A stretch of 64,000 bases of DNA from Trametes villosa (taxonomy: Eukaryota; Basidiomycota; Agaricomycetes; Polyporales; Polyporaceae): NCBI GenBank assembly GCA_002964805.2, contig PUDQ02000005.1, positions 62,001 to 126,000 of the forward strand, written 5' to 3'. Positions 53,608 through 64,000 of the stretch are shown here, one piece after another. The position numbers and the translations under genes are program-made. The notes under the pieces were generated by a model. The model did not search any database and was not told the origin of the DNA. It saw only the letters and a list, made by a program, of their open reading frames with translations. Within the stretch, counting starts at the first letter, position 1, and each line of letters opens with the position of its first letter.

Positions 53608-55408
53608 ATGGCTATCATCGCAGCGCCAGAAGACATCGTCCGTCCGTTAGTGGAGTACTACTGGGGTCTGGGCCGGAATGATAAGGAGATTGTCCAAGAC
53701 GTTCTCGAGGACATTGGGACACCTGAATATGGCTTGAGGTGCGTAAATGAGGCGCTGACACATTGTGTGCAAATCACTGAGGCCCGGGCCTCTGTGCGTA
53801 GTGTGGTGTCACTTCGCAGAATGCGGAGGAGTTGGGGTCTACAAGGTGTTAGAAAGCAGCAGCACACGGTCGACTCCATCCACGAAGCTTGCCAGGAGAT
53901 CCGGCGGCGGTTTCCGAACATGGGAGCGCGTGGAATGAAGGTGCATCTACGCGAGAACTATCAGATGCGCGTTCCTGAGTAAATCAATTTAGGTTTCGGT
54001 TATTATACTTCTAACCACACGCTCCTGCAGAAGAGTGCTACTTCAGTACTTCCATATCGTTGAGCCTGCCGAAGTTCAGCGCCGCAAGGGAAGGAAATTC
54101 AAACGCAAACGGTTTTGGACGGCGGGTGTCAACGATATGTGGTGCTTCGATCAGCACGACAAATGGCTTCGCTTTGGGCTCTTCTTTCATCTAGGCTTCG
54201 AGCCGGGTGCAGGGCGTTTGCTTTACATCCGGGTGTGGTGGACAAACAAGAACCCTCGTCTCATCAACAGTTATTATATCGGCGCTGCGCGCGAAAAAAG
54301 TCTGTTATGTTTTGGTTGCCTTCAAGACGCTCATTTGTGACTGATACATATGTGGGCAGAGAAGGTTCCGCTCGTTACCCAAAGCGACCCCGGGTCGGAG
54401 AACTATGGTATCGCAAACTGCCATACAGAAATACGACACGCTCTCGACCCGACCCTTGAAGGCACACTACAACATCGCTGGATGCACAAGAAGACGAACG
54501 TGAAGCCCGAGATCATGTGGTCAGTTCTCCGTCGGAACTGGTCTCAAGGATTCGAGGACATCCTGGACGACGGGGTCCTGAACGGCCGATATGACCCTAA
54601 CAATCCCGTCGAGAAGTGAGTGGCATGCGGAGTATGTTTCAGTAGCGTCTACTCAACATAGCTCAGGCTTATCTTCCTCTGGATTGCGGTGCCATGGATT
54701 CAGGCTGAGCTCGACTCTTGGGTCTCGCAGTTCAACCGCAGCCCTCGACGCGCCGACAAGCACAAGCTTCTGCCCCAAGGCATCCCTGACCTCATCACGG
54801 CAAAGCCGCACAAGTACAACACTCTCGACTTCGGTGTATGTAGTAATGACACTCATGCTTCACGCCGAGTACTCATCGAGCTATAGGTTGGTGTGTCGTC
54901 CGAGCTGCTTGATGAAATGGAGCAGCGGTGGGCACCCCCTGATCATGCGGTCTTCCAACTGGTTCCCCCCGAGTTTGACACACTCGCTTCGGAGCTCTAT
55001 GCAGGTCTAGGCTCACCTCCTGTCACCTCGACCAACTTCTGGGACGTCTACTCCGAGCTCTTGGAGGCCATACGCGCGCTCCCCGACGAGCCAGACTTCT
55101 CCGCGGCGATAGCAACACGCAATGCCGCAGAAGAGGAGGAGCTTCCACTCCTGTCCGGTATGCGCGAGCTGCGATTCGGTGATGAACAGCCAGGGCCCGG
55201 AGGTCTCTTCTACATGGGAGGGCTCGAGGACCCAGCTGCACATGTACCAGGTGAAGCGGGACCAGGAGCGTCCGACTCGGCGGAGGAGGAGGACCCTAGG
55301 GTGTTCGCAGAATTCTCGGATGAGGAAGGAAACGAGGGTGATGACGGTGAGGACGAGGGAGAGGTTGGGCGTGTTCATGTAGACTTCACAGAGTCAGGCG
55401 CCGTGTAG
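53608..55408 (+). CDS. Integrase-core (DDE, rve-like) domain protein, 507 residues
   Basis: Six exons join in frame: 53608-53738, 53802-53978, 54031-54299, 54360-54615, 54667-54835 and 54887-55408, ending at TAG; introns are 50-63 bp, GT-AG. The N-terminal part is helix-turn-helix-like (GRNDKEIVQDVLEDIGTPEY, then SVVSLRRMRRSWGLQG). The catalytic domain has Asp in NDMWCFDQHDKWLRFGL, then LLYIRVWWTNKNPRLINSYY, a second Asp in LVTQSDPGSENYGIANCHTE and a candidate Glu in KTNVKPEIMWSVLRR. The C-terminus is strongly acidic (SAEEEDPRVFAEFSDEEGNE). This family, found singly or in multiple copies in many mushrooms and annotated as integrase-core proteins, derives from a DDE element; many copies lack terminal repeats. 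The frame is uninterrupted, so it may be active or domesticated. Divergent from the alpha-kinase gene. Confidence 0.75.
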
Positions 55409-58400
55409 TAGCTACTGTCATGTCCTCATCTGCTCAGATCTGGTGTGTACCTCGGGCAGCCGGGCATGATGGTGAGGGTGGGACTTGGACTCTGTGCTCG
55501 CCGTTCGCCGCTCGGTGGATCTGGGAGCGACTATCCGGGATCCTAAGCAAGATCTTCCAGATGGATTGACAGACTCTGCGTCGACAACGCTAGCTAATTT
55601 GGCGGCTGGCGGTGAAATGGGGAGAAGGAGGGAGCTGGGACACTCGGGTCTCGGGGCTCTGGAGAGAAGGGGCTCCACACAAATTCTACGGCTCAAAAAC
55701 ACTCGCATTTAGGCGGACAGCAACGGGCACTACTACAAGACACTCTAGAGAACTGCAGCGCGGCGCAGGAATCAAGAGCAGCCGAAATCCGGGTTCGTGG
55801 ACTCCGGAAACACGGGCGCTTATTCGAGGGACTCTGCGCGAACGCAAAGTCCTCCGCCCGCCCGGCTTTCCCCCTGCTCTACGACCACCGGCTGCCATCT
55901 CCCGTCTCTCCTCTCTCCTGGAATGCGCCCCTCTATTGTAGTCAACGTCTGCAAGCACGCGCAAGTCAGCAAGAAGGCCGGCTATGCAAAATGCGAAATT
56001 GGTGTGTACCGTTCCGTTGCTGACGGCGCTCCGAGGGCGCGCGCGTCTGCGCTCCGCAACCTCAGCCGTTCTCCTTGACATCGCCGATAGCTTCGGTTCG
56101 CGCTCGTACGGCCGCATCCTAGGCGAATGGGAGTGTTTGGCGCAGTCCCAATTGCCAATCCGCGGCAGGAGACTGGGAGCCGCCTATCGCGCACTTGCCC
56201 GGGCACTTATTATGACGCAACGCGAACCAGCAGAGTCTCGCGCTGCCGTCAACCTGGCCTCCGCGGCCCGATCTTGCCCGCTAGCTCAGCTCCAGACGTG
56301 TTCCTGCGCCCGCGACGTCTTCGTCGGGCTCTGCTCTGCGCGATATCGAAGGTCAGTAGGTCCCGGCAGGCGCACCGGACGAAAAGGTACACACCTTCAA
56401 CGTCAATTCGCGCTCCTTCGCAGCCACGGGATCATCCCATCCAGCTATCCCTCCCGGGAACGCTCTCGAGACTCGTCCGGGACGCTCGCCGCGCGCTCCG
56501 AGAAGATGGGAGCTTTGACGCGAGCTCGGCGTCGCGCCGGCGTCGGCGAACTCGGTCGTGGCCGTCATACTTTCCGAAAATGCATGCAGATGGCGAGGAG
56601 AAGACCGGGGCCTATTTGTTCCCAGGAACTGGCCGCAACGAGAGCGTCTAGGATGCCGGAGGCATCTCCGCGCACTCAGAAGAGCGTGGACGCCTGTCTC
56701 GACGTCCCTCGAATGTGCTTCGGGCCCGACTTAACGTCCCGCCGCTCGCCGCCGCTGTTCGTCGCCGCCTGCTCGCTCTCGCCTTTGTCCATCTTCCCTG
56801 GAGCGGGCGCCGGTCCTCCGACCTGTGCAATAGAATGTGTCAGTGATAAGCCCGGAGATGCACAGACGAAAATGGGGCATACCTCCATCTGAGCCCGTTC
56901 AGGCCGGCGTCGACTCCAAGAATGGGGTGCATTCTTCGGAGTACTTGCTCTTGGTGTGCATCCCGGTCGCTCTCGTCAGCTCCGCGCGCTCCTAGGAAGG
57001 TAGCGGCGCCCGCGCGAACAGGAGGTGCCAGAGACGTAAGTTTTGTGCCTCCGGGCGTGTGGGGCTCGACTGAGGCGGCGCGAATGAGTGTGAGCGTGCC
57101 CTGCGGCCGTGCCGTGGCGACCGGAAACATGCTGAGCGAGTCGGGATGTCTTCGCGCATCCCGGAGGATACGGGCGCCTATTCCGACAGACCTCGAGCGA
57201 GCGGTCTCGCGCCGCCGTAACGCACGACCCGCGGCCGCCATCTCCCTCCTCTCGTGTTCGCCATGCCCCGGGCCGGCTCTTGCATGCTTCGACTCGTACG
57301 TGGTGTATCAGCATATATTGGTGCTAACCCGGAACCTGCATCCAGTCAGTTTACGAGTGCCGGTAGTCCAGGGAGTCTGACAAGGTACTTAATCAAACGT
57401 CTGCGACGCGCCCGTAAACCACGAGGGCCGTGTGTGCTTGAGCAACTCGATCTCAACGTCACCCTTGTGCGCTCGAGGGACACATCGGGCGTCCGAGCCG
57501 GCGTGCCGCTGGCGAGAGAGTCACAACCACCCAGGCCAGAGTGCTCGAAGCCTCGCGCCCGCGCAGCGAAGATCGTTCGAGCGTCCGGTATGAGTGCTCG
57601 AAGTGGGAGATGAGATGCGGGCGAACGAGACACAGCCGGCGGGGCGGGAGGGGTGGGGCGCGTCGATGTGGTCGCGCAGGCGCCTAATCCGGCGAAGCTC
57701 CAGCGCGAGACTTCGAGTGAGTGGGTGAGTGAATCGTCCCGCGATCGGGCTGCCACCCACGACCGCCGCCGCGCCTCGTCCCCGCGCGGACGCTCCGCGA
57801 GGCGTCTTCGCGTGAGCTGACCCGCGCCCCGTGCGTGCACAAAGCTCACGAGGCTCGGCGGGGCCCTCGGTGGGCAGGGAGAGGTGGGGCGTCTGTGGCC
57901 CGCTCCTGGACATCAAGCCGATCAGCTATGACTGAAGTCCATCTCTCCAAGGCTCGACGTCTAGCTCCGGCGGCGCCGTCGGCGGAGGGACCCTACTCGG
58001 AGCCTGGGTAGAAGCAGCTGGGGCGGTATTGTACGCGGGTGCCAGGGTGGAGGAGTAGGACCCAATCGAGGACTCGGTCTAAGCTGAGCAGCCCTGACGA
58101 GTGGCATCAGTTCTTGTTCGTAGATAGAGCATGTACAGTCACCGATCACATTCGCATCTTGACCCTCGGCCCGTTCATTCAGTGGTTTGCGCGCACAGCG
58201 GTTGGAGCAGGCGCCCTGTGCGCCTGCATGCGCGCCGAGGCCTCATCAGCGCACGTACGGACGGAGGCAGGGAGAGCTCGCCTGCCTTCGAGCAGCATCT
58301 GCCCTCCGAAAGTGCATCGGCCGCAGGTGTGGCGAGCGTCGGTACACCCCTTGTCGATCCACATACCCGCCGTCGCCTCACTTGGCTTCGACTTGCAGTT

Positions 58401-60010
58401 TCTGCCGACGCCGCACCCACCACACACGTCGCGCCCCCGGCCCTCCTCGAAGGGAAGGTGAGTCGGCGGCGTGCGCTGTGTCATGCAAGTCCATCGTCTG
58501 TGCCCAAGGTCCCCTCCTCCAGCGCGCCGACACGCGTGCTCGCCCGTCCGCCCTCCCGAGCACCAGCACCGCAATGCTCTACCGCCGTAGTCCCTGGGGC
58601 GTCCCAGCATCGCCGGTACGTGGTCTTGACGGTTGACGTGCACTCGACTCGCCTTGCCCACGTGTTCCCCGCCGCCTCTGCAGCTACGCATACTGGAGTG
58701 TCAATGCCAACGGAAGGGCGGACGGCAGGAGTGGCGGCGCAGCGCACGCACTGTAGACCTTGGCCGCGTGTGTACACGGTCGGGGCACGGAGGACAGACA
58801 TGCGTGCGGGGCGGGGGATGTAGCTTGTTATTTACTCACTGTGTCTTGTGCGAATCGGGGGCGCGCTGCGGTTGTGCACTTGCGTCCGCCGCACACTGTA
58901 CCGTACACCATTGCGAGCGCGACCTGGGGCCGTGGTGAGTTGCGCTCGTGTCTTTCGCGAACAGACGTGCCGTGAAGACAGGCGACCAGGCGCCGGGCTG
59001 ACAACAAACGCGCCGCGCCCCGTGCGTGGACCTTCTAGGGCGCGCGGAGCTAGATCCTATGAGGGGGCACGTGAGCTCACCTGATGTCGGCGGTCGGCGC
59101 GTTCTCTGTTGCCGATACGGGTGACGGCGAGCGCGCGGACGAGGAGCCGCGCCGTCGTGCACGCCCAGGCGTCGTATGCGTGCGTTTGCGCAGCGGCGGA
59201 CGAGGCCATCTGTGACACACCCGCGCGGTGCGGGTGCGCCGCAAACGGCAGGAGGGCTGCAGTCTTCATGTGAACAAGGCCGCCGTCGCAGTCCAGGGAG
59301 GCGCGGATGCGCATGAGGCTTGACCCGGAGCCTCTCCTGTGTGCCGTGACGTGCACTGCTGTCGGCGGCGCACCCACGACAGGGACTCTGCGACGGAGGG
59401 CGAGGAGGGCGGCGCGGGCGGGCAGGGGACCACACAAACGTCCCCATGCAGTCGCATCGTGTCGCAGGGACAGACGCAAACGCAGCGGTGTGCCTGGCCC
59501 CGAGCACGCCGGCCGTTTGCAGCATGAGACAGAGTGTAGAAGGTGCTTACCGGACGTGTACGGCACGACCTGGGCACGACGCGAGCAGAAAACCGCGCGC
59601 CGCCGCGGGACCCGGCTGGCTGTGCGCACACCAGAGGGCGCAGTCGGTGTACAGTCGTTCGCAGAGTAGGTGTATGCACTCTGGGAGGGCCCCCTACGGC
59701 GTGGAGGGCGGGAAACGGGGGGGAAGACGGGCGGGCAGGCGGCAAGGGGCGGACAGCACAGACAGAAGAGGACGCAGAGCGAGCGCAAGAGCGAGAGCCA
59801 ACCCCAGCGCACCGAGAAAGGATTGTCCTCAGAGCCCGATGACAGCCCAGTGAGCACCTAAAGCCTTTCACGCCTGTGGGGAGCATGGACTTACCGTTGA
59901 GAGAATAGGCGTATGCGAGAGAAGAGCTCAGGGCGAGTATTTGCGCGAGTACACGGCAAAGTGTATCGCAGAGCCATTAATCTTGCGTGTGCAGCGAGGG
60001 TAACAAGCAG
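55409..60010. other. GC-rich zone 3 without recognisable genes
   Basis: Many overlapping Arg/Ala/Pro/Ser-rich open frames on both strands, none recognised. From about 60000 leftward on the minus strand its start resembles zone 2 (signal-peptide-like LCVLFCLCCPPLAACPPVFP; donor-like CTTACCG at about 59547 and 59892, CTCACCTG near 59088). The left part (55.8-57.3 kb) has diverged tandem repeats listed separately. No complete gene can be supported. Confidence 0.4.
55800..57320. repeat. Diverged tandem repeats in zone 3
   Basis: Related blocks of the form GGGCGCYTATTNNNNNGAC...GCGCGAACGCA.../GTCTCGCGCCGCCGTAACG...GCGGCCGCCATCTCCCTCC occur near 55811, 56198, 56607 and 57168, about 400-560 bp apart, with the parts between also partly alike (GAGAAGATGGGAG, GGAGACTGGGAGCCGCC). 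Divergence is high. Confidence 0.45.
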
Positions 60011-61389
60011 AGAGCATTCAAGCGCCCGTTCAACAGTACTTATTGGATGACGTGCATGCCTCGTCCGATTTGGGAGGTATTTTCTGAATGGATGAGTCAT
60101 CAATGCTTTGAGTTTTCGGGGTCCTGGCACCCGGCATCCCTCCGGCACTGACACTTTGTTTGTGGCGCGAGCAGATCACTCCCTGTTGCAGTACTGGAAC
60201 GCCACACGCGCGTCTTGGTGCAAGCTGAATCCGCCGCAGCGTAGATGGGTGCTATGTCGCCCCCTTACTGCGACATCTTGCGGTCAACAGGGAGCCATGT
60301 AGTCAGGTTTTACAAAGCCGGCATGGTCACCAGGACTCGGGTGGCGTATTGCCACCGGCGTTTGCCGGGTCCCTGGCCCGGGCTGGGCGCTAGCATTGGT
60401 TTTGGCAAGTCGCGCTCTCGTCCGCCTCTTCGCTGCTTCCCTCTTCACTGTCACGTCCTGCAATCGCCCATAGGTTGTTCTGCCGATATAAATCCCCTAC
60501 TCGCTCAGCTTTTTATTTTGCTGAGCTGTTGCCTCGCTCTTTCAAGCTGCTGGTCTCGTTTACCTGGGCCGTCCGACGTGGCACTTTCTACCGGCTATAC
60601 GACGTGCAGGTTGCATATACGTTCTCGTGCGGGGAGCGACTCGTGACAGATACGCTCTCGAAGCCTGTCAGATCTGACATATGTACAACCGGTAAAGGAA
60701 AGCTTAGTCACGGGACACAAACCACAAAGCGTCGCAGCTGCCGCAAGCTCAGCGATTTCTCGTGATGCGGCACCATGCATCCAGAGACGACGATATGACC
60801 TCGGCCGTCGGCCTGTCGTCACCTGGACGTCGCGATACCTACAGGGCTTCTCTGCCTCGCACCAATTGCGTCGTCCCCTCACCTTGTGGAGGCTGGTCTC
60901 GCGCGGTATCCCATATCAGCTGATATATCATTCATAGTTTCAAGCGCACTGTGCCCCGCACCGCGCTCGTCATCGCTGTTTTGACACAGGTCCATACAAA
61001 GATGTGTATATTCTACTACCTTTGCGCCCAACGCGCTCGTTGCAGAGGCAGCGATATTAACGAGTCAGAAGGTGCGTCGTAGCTTCTGTTTCCATGTGCA
61101 TGCCGCGTCCTTAAGTACTGCGGCGACGACCGATCCCAAACACATCCGCACAGTTCGAGCGGCGAGTGATCTACGAACTCAATCATGGGCCCTGTGTACA
61201 TCGCCGCTTCCTATCTATGCGAACTCTCTGAGAAAGCCTGTACAGATGGACAGGGAGTATCACAGGGCTCCTCATAAATCTCAGTAGTGTCACTCGCGCG
61301 GCCGGGTCGTATCGCCCTCGACGTCTCCCCCACTCCTCTCACCGACCACCACATTGCTCGACTCGCTTCCACAAGCTTTGACGCCACGG
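60011..61389. other. Intergenic stretch with a TATA-like site
   Basis: No gene recognised. A TATAAAT lies at 60487-60493 (plus), followed within 130 bp by open frame text FTWAVRRGTFYRLYDVQVAY, but this is short and not recognised. The ATG of the next gene is 900 bp further on. Confidence 0.3.
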
Positions 61390-62689
61390 ATGTCATCTGT
61401 CCCGATTGACCCTGCACTCGGCCTTCTGCTGGTTGGTGTGGTCGGCGCCACGTTCCTCCTACCCATCGCGCTCTCTACCTGCTCGAATCGCACACGCCTT
61501 CGGCCACATTCTTTCACCTTCGCATATCTCTTCGTCACCGCGCTCGGCCTGATTGAGGGCGCACTTGATGTCTACATCCAGGTGCGCGGAGTCCTGACCT
61601 TGGTACAGCTGTCGCCACAGTCTTCAACTCACGCAACGTTCTTGAAACCAGACGAACCTCCTCCGGCAGCAGCATGTCGCGCCCGCACTCAACATCACGC
61701 TGGTCTCCCTCGCGCTGCTCATCCCCGTCGTCGTCCAAACTGCTCTGCTAGTCAAGATCGGCTCCATGTACGCCGGACTGGGAACCCGGCGTTGAATGGC
61801 AGTATGCCTCCCTGCTCTGGCTCTGAAGATCGCGCGAATCCTTTTGGTCGCGCTCAGTATACGGCATGTCAATCGGGATACGACGAACGCGCCCTATGGC
61901 GAGATGTCTGAGGCTCCGTGGACGGCGCTTTGGGATAGCTCGTGGGCGAAGGCTGCGTGGTCCGCGCAGCTGGTGGACGATCTGTGCGTTGATTAGGACT
62001 ATCTCACCTCTATGGTGTATTTGCTGACATCTTTGCGTAGGTACGCGTCCATCCTACTGCTCGCCCACGTGCGGGTCGGGGAACGGGCGTCGGACCGCAT
62101 GCGATCTCGTCCAAGACCCGTGTCTTCCCAATTGTTCTACTTCCTGATGACAGCCGGGTCTACTTTCATTGTCCCTGTCGTCTTCGACGTTGCCCAGCTC
62201 ATCGTAACTTGCTTGCCGACTACCGATCCCCGACATGGACAATACTCCGCGCTCTACATCATCCTCGCCAACGTCTACGTCGCGATTATCTCTCTCCTAC
62301 TTGTTGCCCTCTGCAACCCACACCCATATCCACACCCACACCCCGATTCTCTCCCCCAAACACAGACGTCCACAATTCACTCGGACGACGTCGAGCAGAC
62401 GAGCGCGACGCGCCTCCTCGTGGCCCGCAGCCCGGAACATCCCCGCCTCCAGCTCGAGCTCGCGCGGGCGGGCTCCGAGCACGACTCGGCGACGATCTGC
62501 GTCAGCAGCGAGTGCACGCTGGGGACGCACGCGGAGAAGACGAAGATCATGGAGGCGTTCCCGGACGCGCTGCGGCCGGGCGGGGTGGAGTTCGCGCGGC
62601 GGAACTGGGCGCTGGAGCCGTCGGTGTGCTCGTTCAACGGCTCAATCCAGACGGACGCGCAGGGCGAACCGGTGTTTTATGCGGTGTAG
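61390..62689 (+). pseudogene. Multi-spanning membrane protein with in-frame TGA
   Basis: Exons 61390-61581 and 61652 onward join in frame (MSSVPIDPALGLLLVGVVGA; SFTFAYLFVTALGLIEGALD; after the intron NITLVSLALLIPVVVQTALL). A last exon, 62041-62689, joins at DDL-YASILLLAHV. It holds LFYFLMTAGSTFIVPVVFDV and ALYIILANVYVAIISLLLVA, then a His/Pro-rich stretch and a long hydrophilic tail ending at TAG 62687-62689. At least five hydrophobic helices are visible, and the layout resembles fungal seven-helix membrane proteins of unknown function. A TGA at 61793-61795 stands in the same frame as the coding text on both sides (GLGTRR before, MAVCLPALALKIARILLVAL after). No intron of normal size that removes it was found. 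So it is a recent pseudogene, a mis-modelled intron or a base error. Confidence 0.5.
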
Positions 62690-63604
62690 GTGGATGCCGC
62701 TACGCTTGTTTCGTGGACAGTGCTCGCGTGGAATGTGATACCCGCCAGTGAATTGTATCCTGTATCCGCGAGAGAAAATATGTATTGGCTTGTACTATCT
62801 CGTCCGTGAGTCGTACCTACCGTGTTGTACTTGTACTCTTGTCTTGACGTCGCCACCTGCAGGTACCGGTTAACTGAACGCCCAAACGCCCACGTTGACC
62901 TCTTTCCCAGGCCTTCCATCATCACCACGGCGTCTCGCTCGACATCGTCCTCGGCATCCTGGCCAATGCGCAGCCATCTGCCAGCAGCCAGCAGCTGTAC
63001 ACCCGCTGCGTGTATCCTCCGGACGCCACACAAGTACAAGGAGCCCGCCATCGCATATCTGCCAAGGACCGTCCGACATGCACGGCCTCTGAGAAGTTAG
63101 CTGCGACCACTCCGGAGGGCCTCCTTTCTGTCAGAATTCGTACGCGCATGTCCTCTTCCTCCCCAACGACGTTCGCGCCTCCCCCTGATGCGGCGGCGGG
63201 CCTGCCTCGTTAGGATTTTACGCCCTTGATGCGCCCTCCACCTGACCAGTTCGGGCGGGCAGCCGCGGACACAATGCCGCACTATGCTCGACACTATCAA
63301 TAATACACACAAGGAGGAAAAGTACGCACTGGCGCCGCAGGCGAGGGGTGGCGCGCGGGCGCCCCGACGCAGGGTTTGGTTTATAATGTCTGAGAAGCCG
63401 TTAGATGTCCTCTTCCCTCCCGAGCCTCGATTACCCCTTCCCACGATTGGTCACCATTGGAGTCGTACCGGCCGCCCACCACTAGAGTCTACGCCGGTTA
63501 GTATGTGCTCGAGTATCTCGCGCGGCCTGCAAGCCTCACAATCGAGCTCTTCGATGATACAGGTGGCATCGACGCCGAGCGCTGTGCAGTACCACGCCGC
63601 CAAT
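62690..63604. other. Intergenic stretch
   Basis: No gene recognised. A short open frame runs into the following start codon, but its upstream text (LFPPEPRLPLPTIGHHW) is not recognised and is taken as leader. Confidence 0.35.
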
Positions 63605-64000
63605 ATGGATCCAAACCTCGACCTTACTATCGGAGCGCTCCTTCTCGGTGAGCTTATCACCGCCGTGTAAGTTGCTTCTCCTGCTTTAGTGAAAGTGATG
63701 CAGACGATGCTAATCTATCCAAACAGTGGATACGGAATCACGACGACACAGACGTATATGTACATGACTCGGTTTCCGAAGGACCCGTGGTTTATCCGGT
63801 GGACGGTATGTCTATTCGATGTTCTCTGTTCGGCGTTGCTGTATACTGATACTCACTCTTGAATGTAGGTCTGGGCTCTGCTGTGAGTTTTGTCGGGTAT
63901 CGAGCCTGGAGTTGCGAGTGACGCACGGCCGACGTTGCGCAGAGGGCTCGACACGACCCACATCGCGTTCACATGGCACATGGTATACCACTATCTCATC
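63605..64000 (+). CDS. DUF6534 membrane protein, 5' end only
   Basis: The start is ATG 63605 (MDPNLDLTIGALLLGELITA). Exons 63605-63666, 63727-63805, 63869-63882 and 63943 onward join in frame with canonical introns of 60-63 bp, including a tiny 14-bp exon. The text runs YGITTTQTYMYMTRFPKDPW, FIRWT-VWALL-GLDTTHIAF and TWHMVYHYLI to the window edge. 'G-x-x-x-x-Q-x-Y-x-Y', 'D-x-W-x-x-x' and 'LDTxHxxxxxHxxYxYL' are the opening signature of DUF6534, a fungal membrane-protein family of unknown function, common in mushrooms. The gene continues beyond the window. Confidence 0.8.

Noticed and set aside
35240..60010. LTR retrotransposon remains in the GC-rich zones
   Set aside because: No reverse transcriptase, protease or gag motifs, no paired long terminal repeats with TG...CA ends and no primer-binding site were recognised.
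1..64000. CRISPR arrays, bacterial operons or phage genes
   Set aside because: The gene structure is plainly eukaryotic with short GT-AG introns; no regularly spaced repeats with unique spacers were seen.
1..64000. tRNA or rRNA genes
   Set aside because: No convincing A-box/B-box pairs or ribosomal RNA sequence were noticed; a tRNA-scanning program would be needed to exclude a tRNA.

Overview
The window looks like nuclear DNA of a mushroom-forming basidiomycete (Agaricomycetes, plausibly Polyporales). Genes are split by many 45-80 bp GT-AG introns, the DNA is GC-rich, and the recognisable families (KDZ transposase, TET/JBP dioxygenase, DUF6533 and DUF6534 membrane proteins, alpha-kinase, NmrA-like) are typical of or expanded in that group. 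No species can be named from the sequence.

Layout. (1) 1-8.3 kb: a partial RNase H1 N-domain gene, then a nearly intact mobile element. A TET/JBP-type dioxygenase (minus, 1572-3530) and a CxC2-type KDZ transposase (plus, 3766-7945) diverge from a 235-bp shared promoter, and a 182-residue unknown gene lies behind the dioxygenase. (2) 8.3-11 kb: a 5'-truncated Tnp2-like (CACTA/En-Spm type) transposase, then three stretches of simple or palindromic repeats. (3) 11.0-34.9 kb: a diverged tandem array with a 7.3-8.0 kb period. Each unit carries a minus-strand DUF6533 membrane-protein gene and plus-strand remains of an NmrA-like oxidoreductase. Most copies are broken, each in a different way; the fourth DUF6533 copy is best kept. 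(4) 35.2-41 kb: a very GC-rich zone without recognisable genes but with splice-like signals and direct repeats. (5) 41.0-49.4 kb: a block bounded by an inverted repeat of about 200 bp, holding a 142-residue unknown gene, a multi-exon AT-hook protein and a second GC-rich zone. (6) 49.8-55.4 kb: an alpha-kinase gene (minus) divergent from an integrase-core-domain gene (plus). (7) 55.4-60 kb: a third GC-rich zone with diverged tandem repeats. (8) 61.4-64 kb: a multi-spanning membrane protein interrupted by an in-frame TGA, and the start of a DUF6534 gene.

The KDZ/TET pair is the best-supported functional system: a DDE transposase travelling with a DNA-base oxidising enzyme, as known for fungal KDZ elements, here possibly with a third gene. 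The two less familiar items are the inverted-repeat-bounded 8.4-kb block with the AT-hook gene, and the three related GC-rich zones. Exon borders for the main genes were found by joining GT-AG sites so that the reading frame closes; they are predictions without transcript support.
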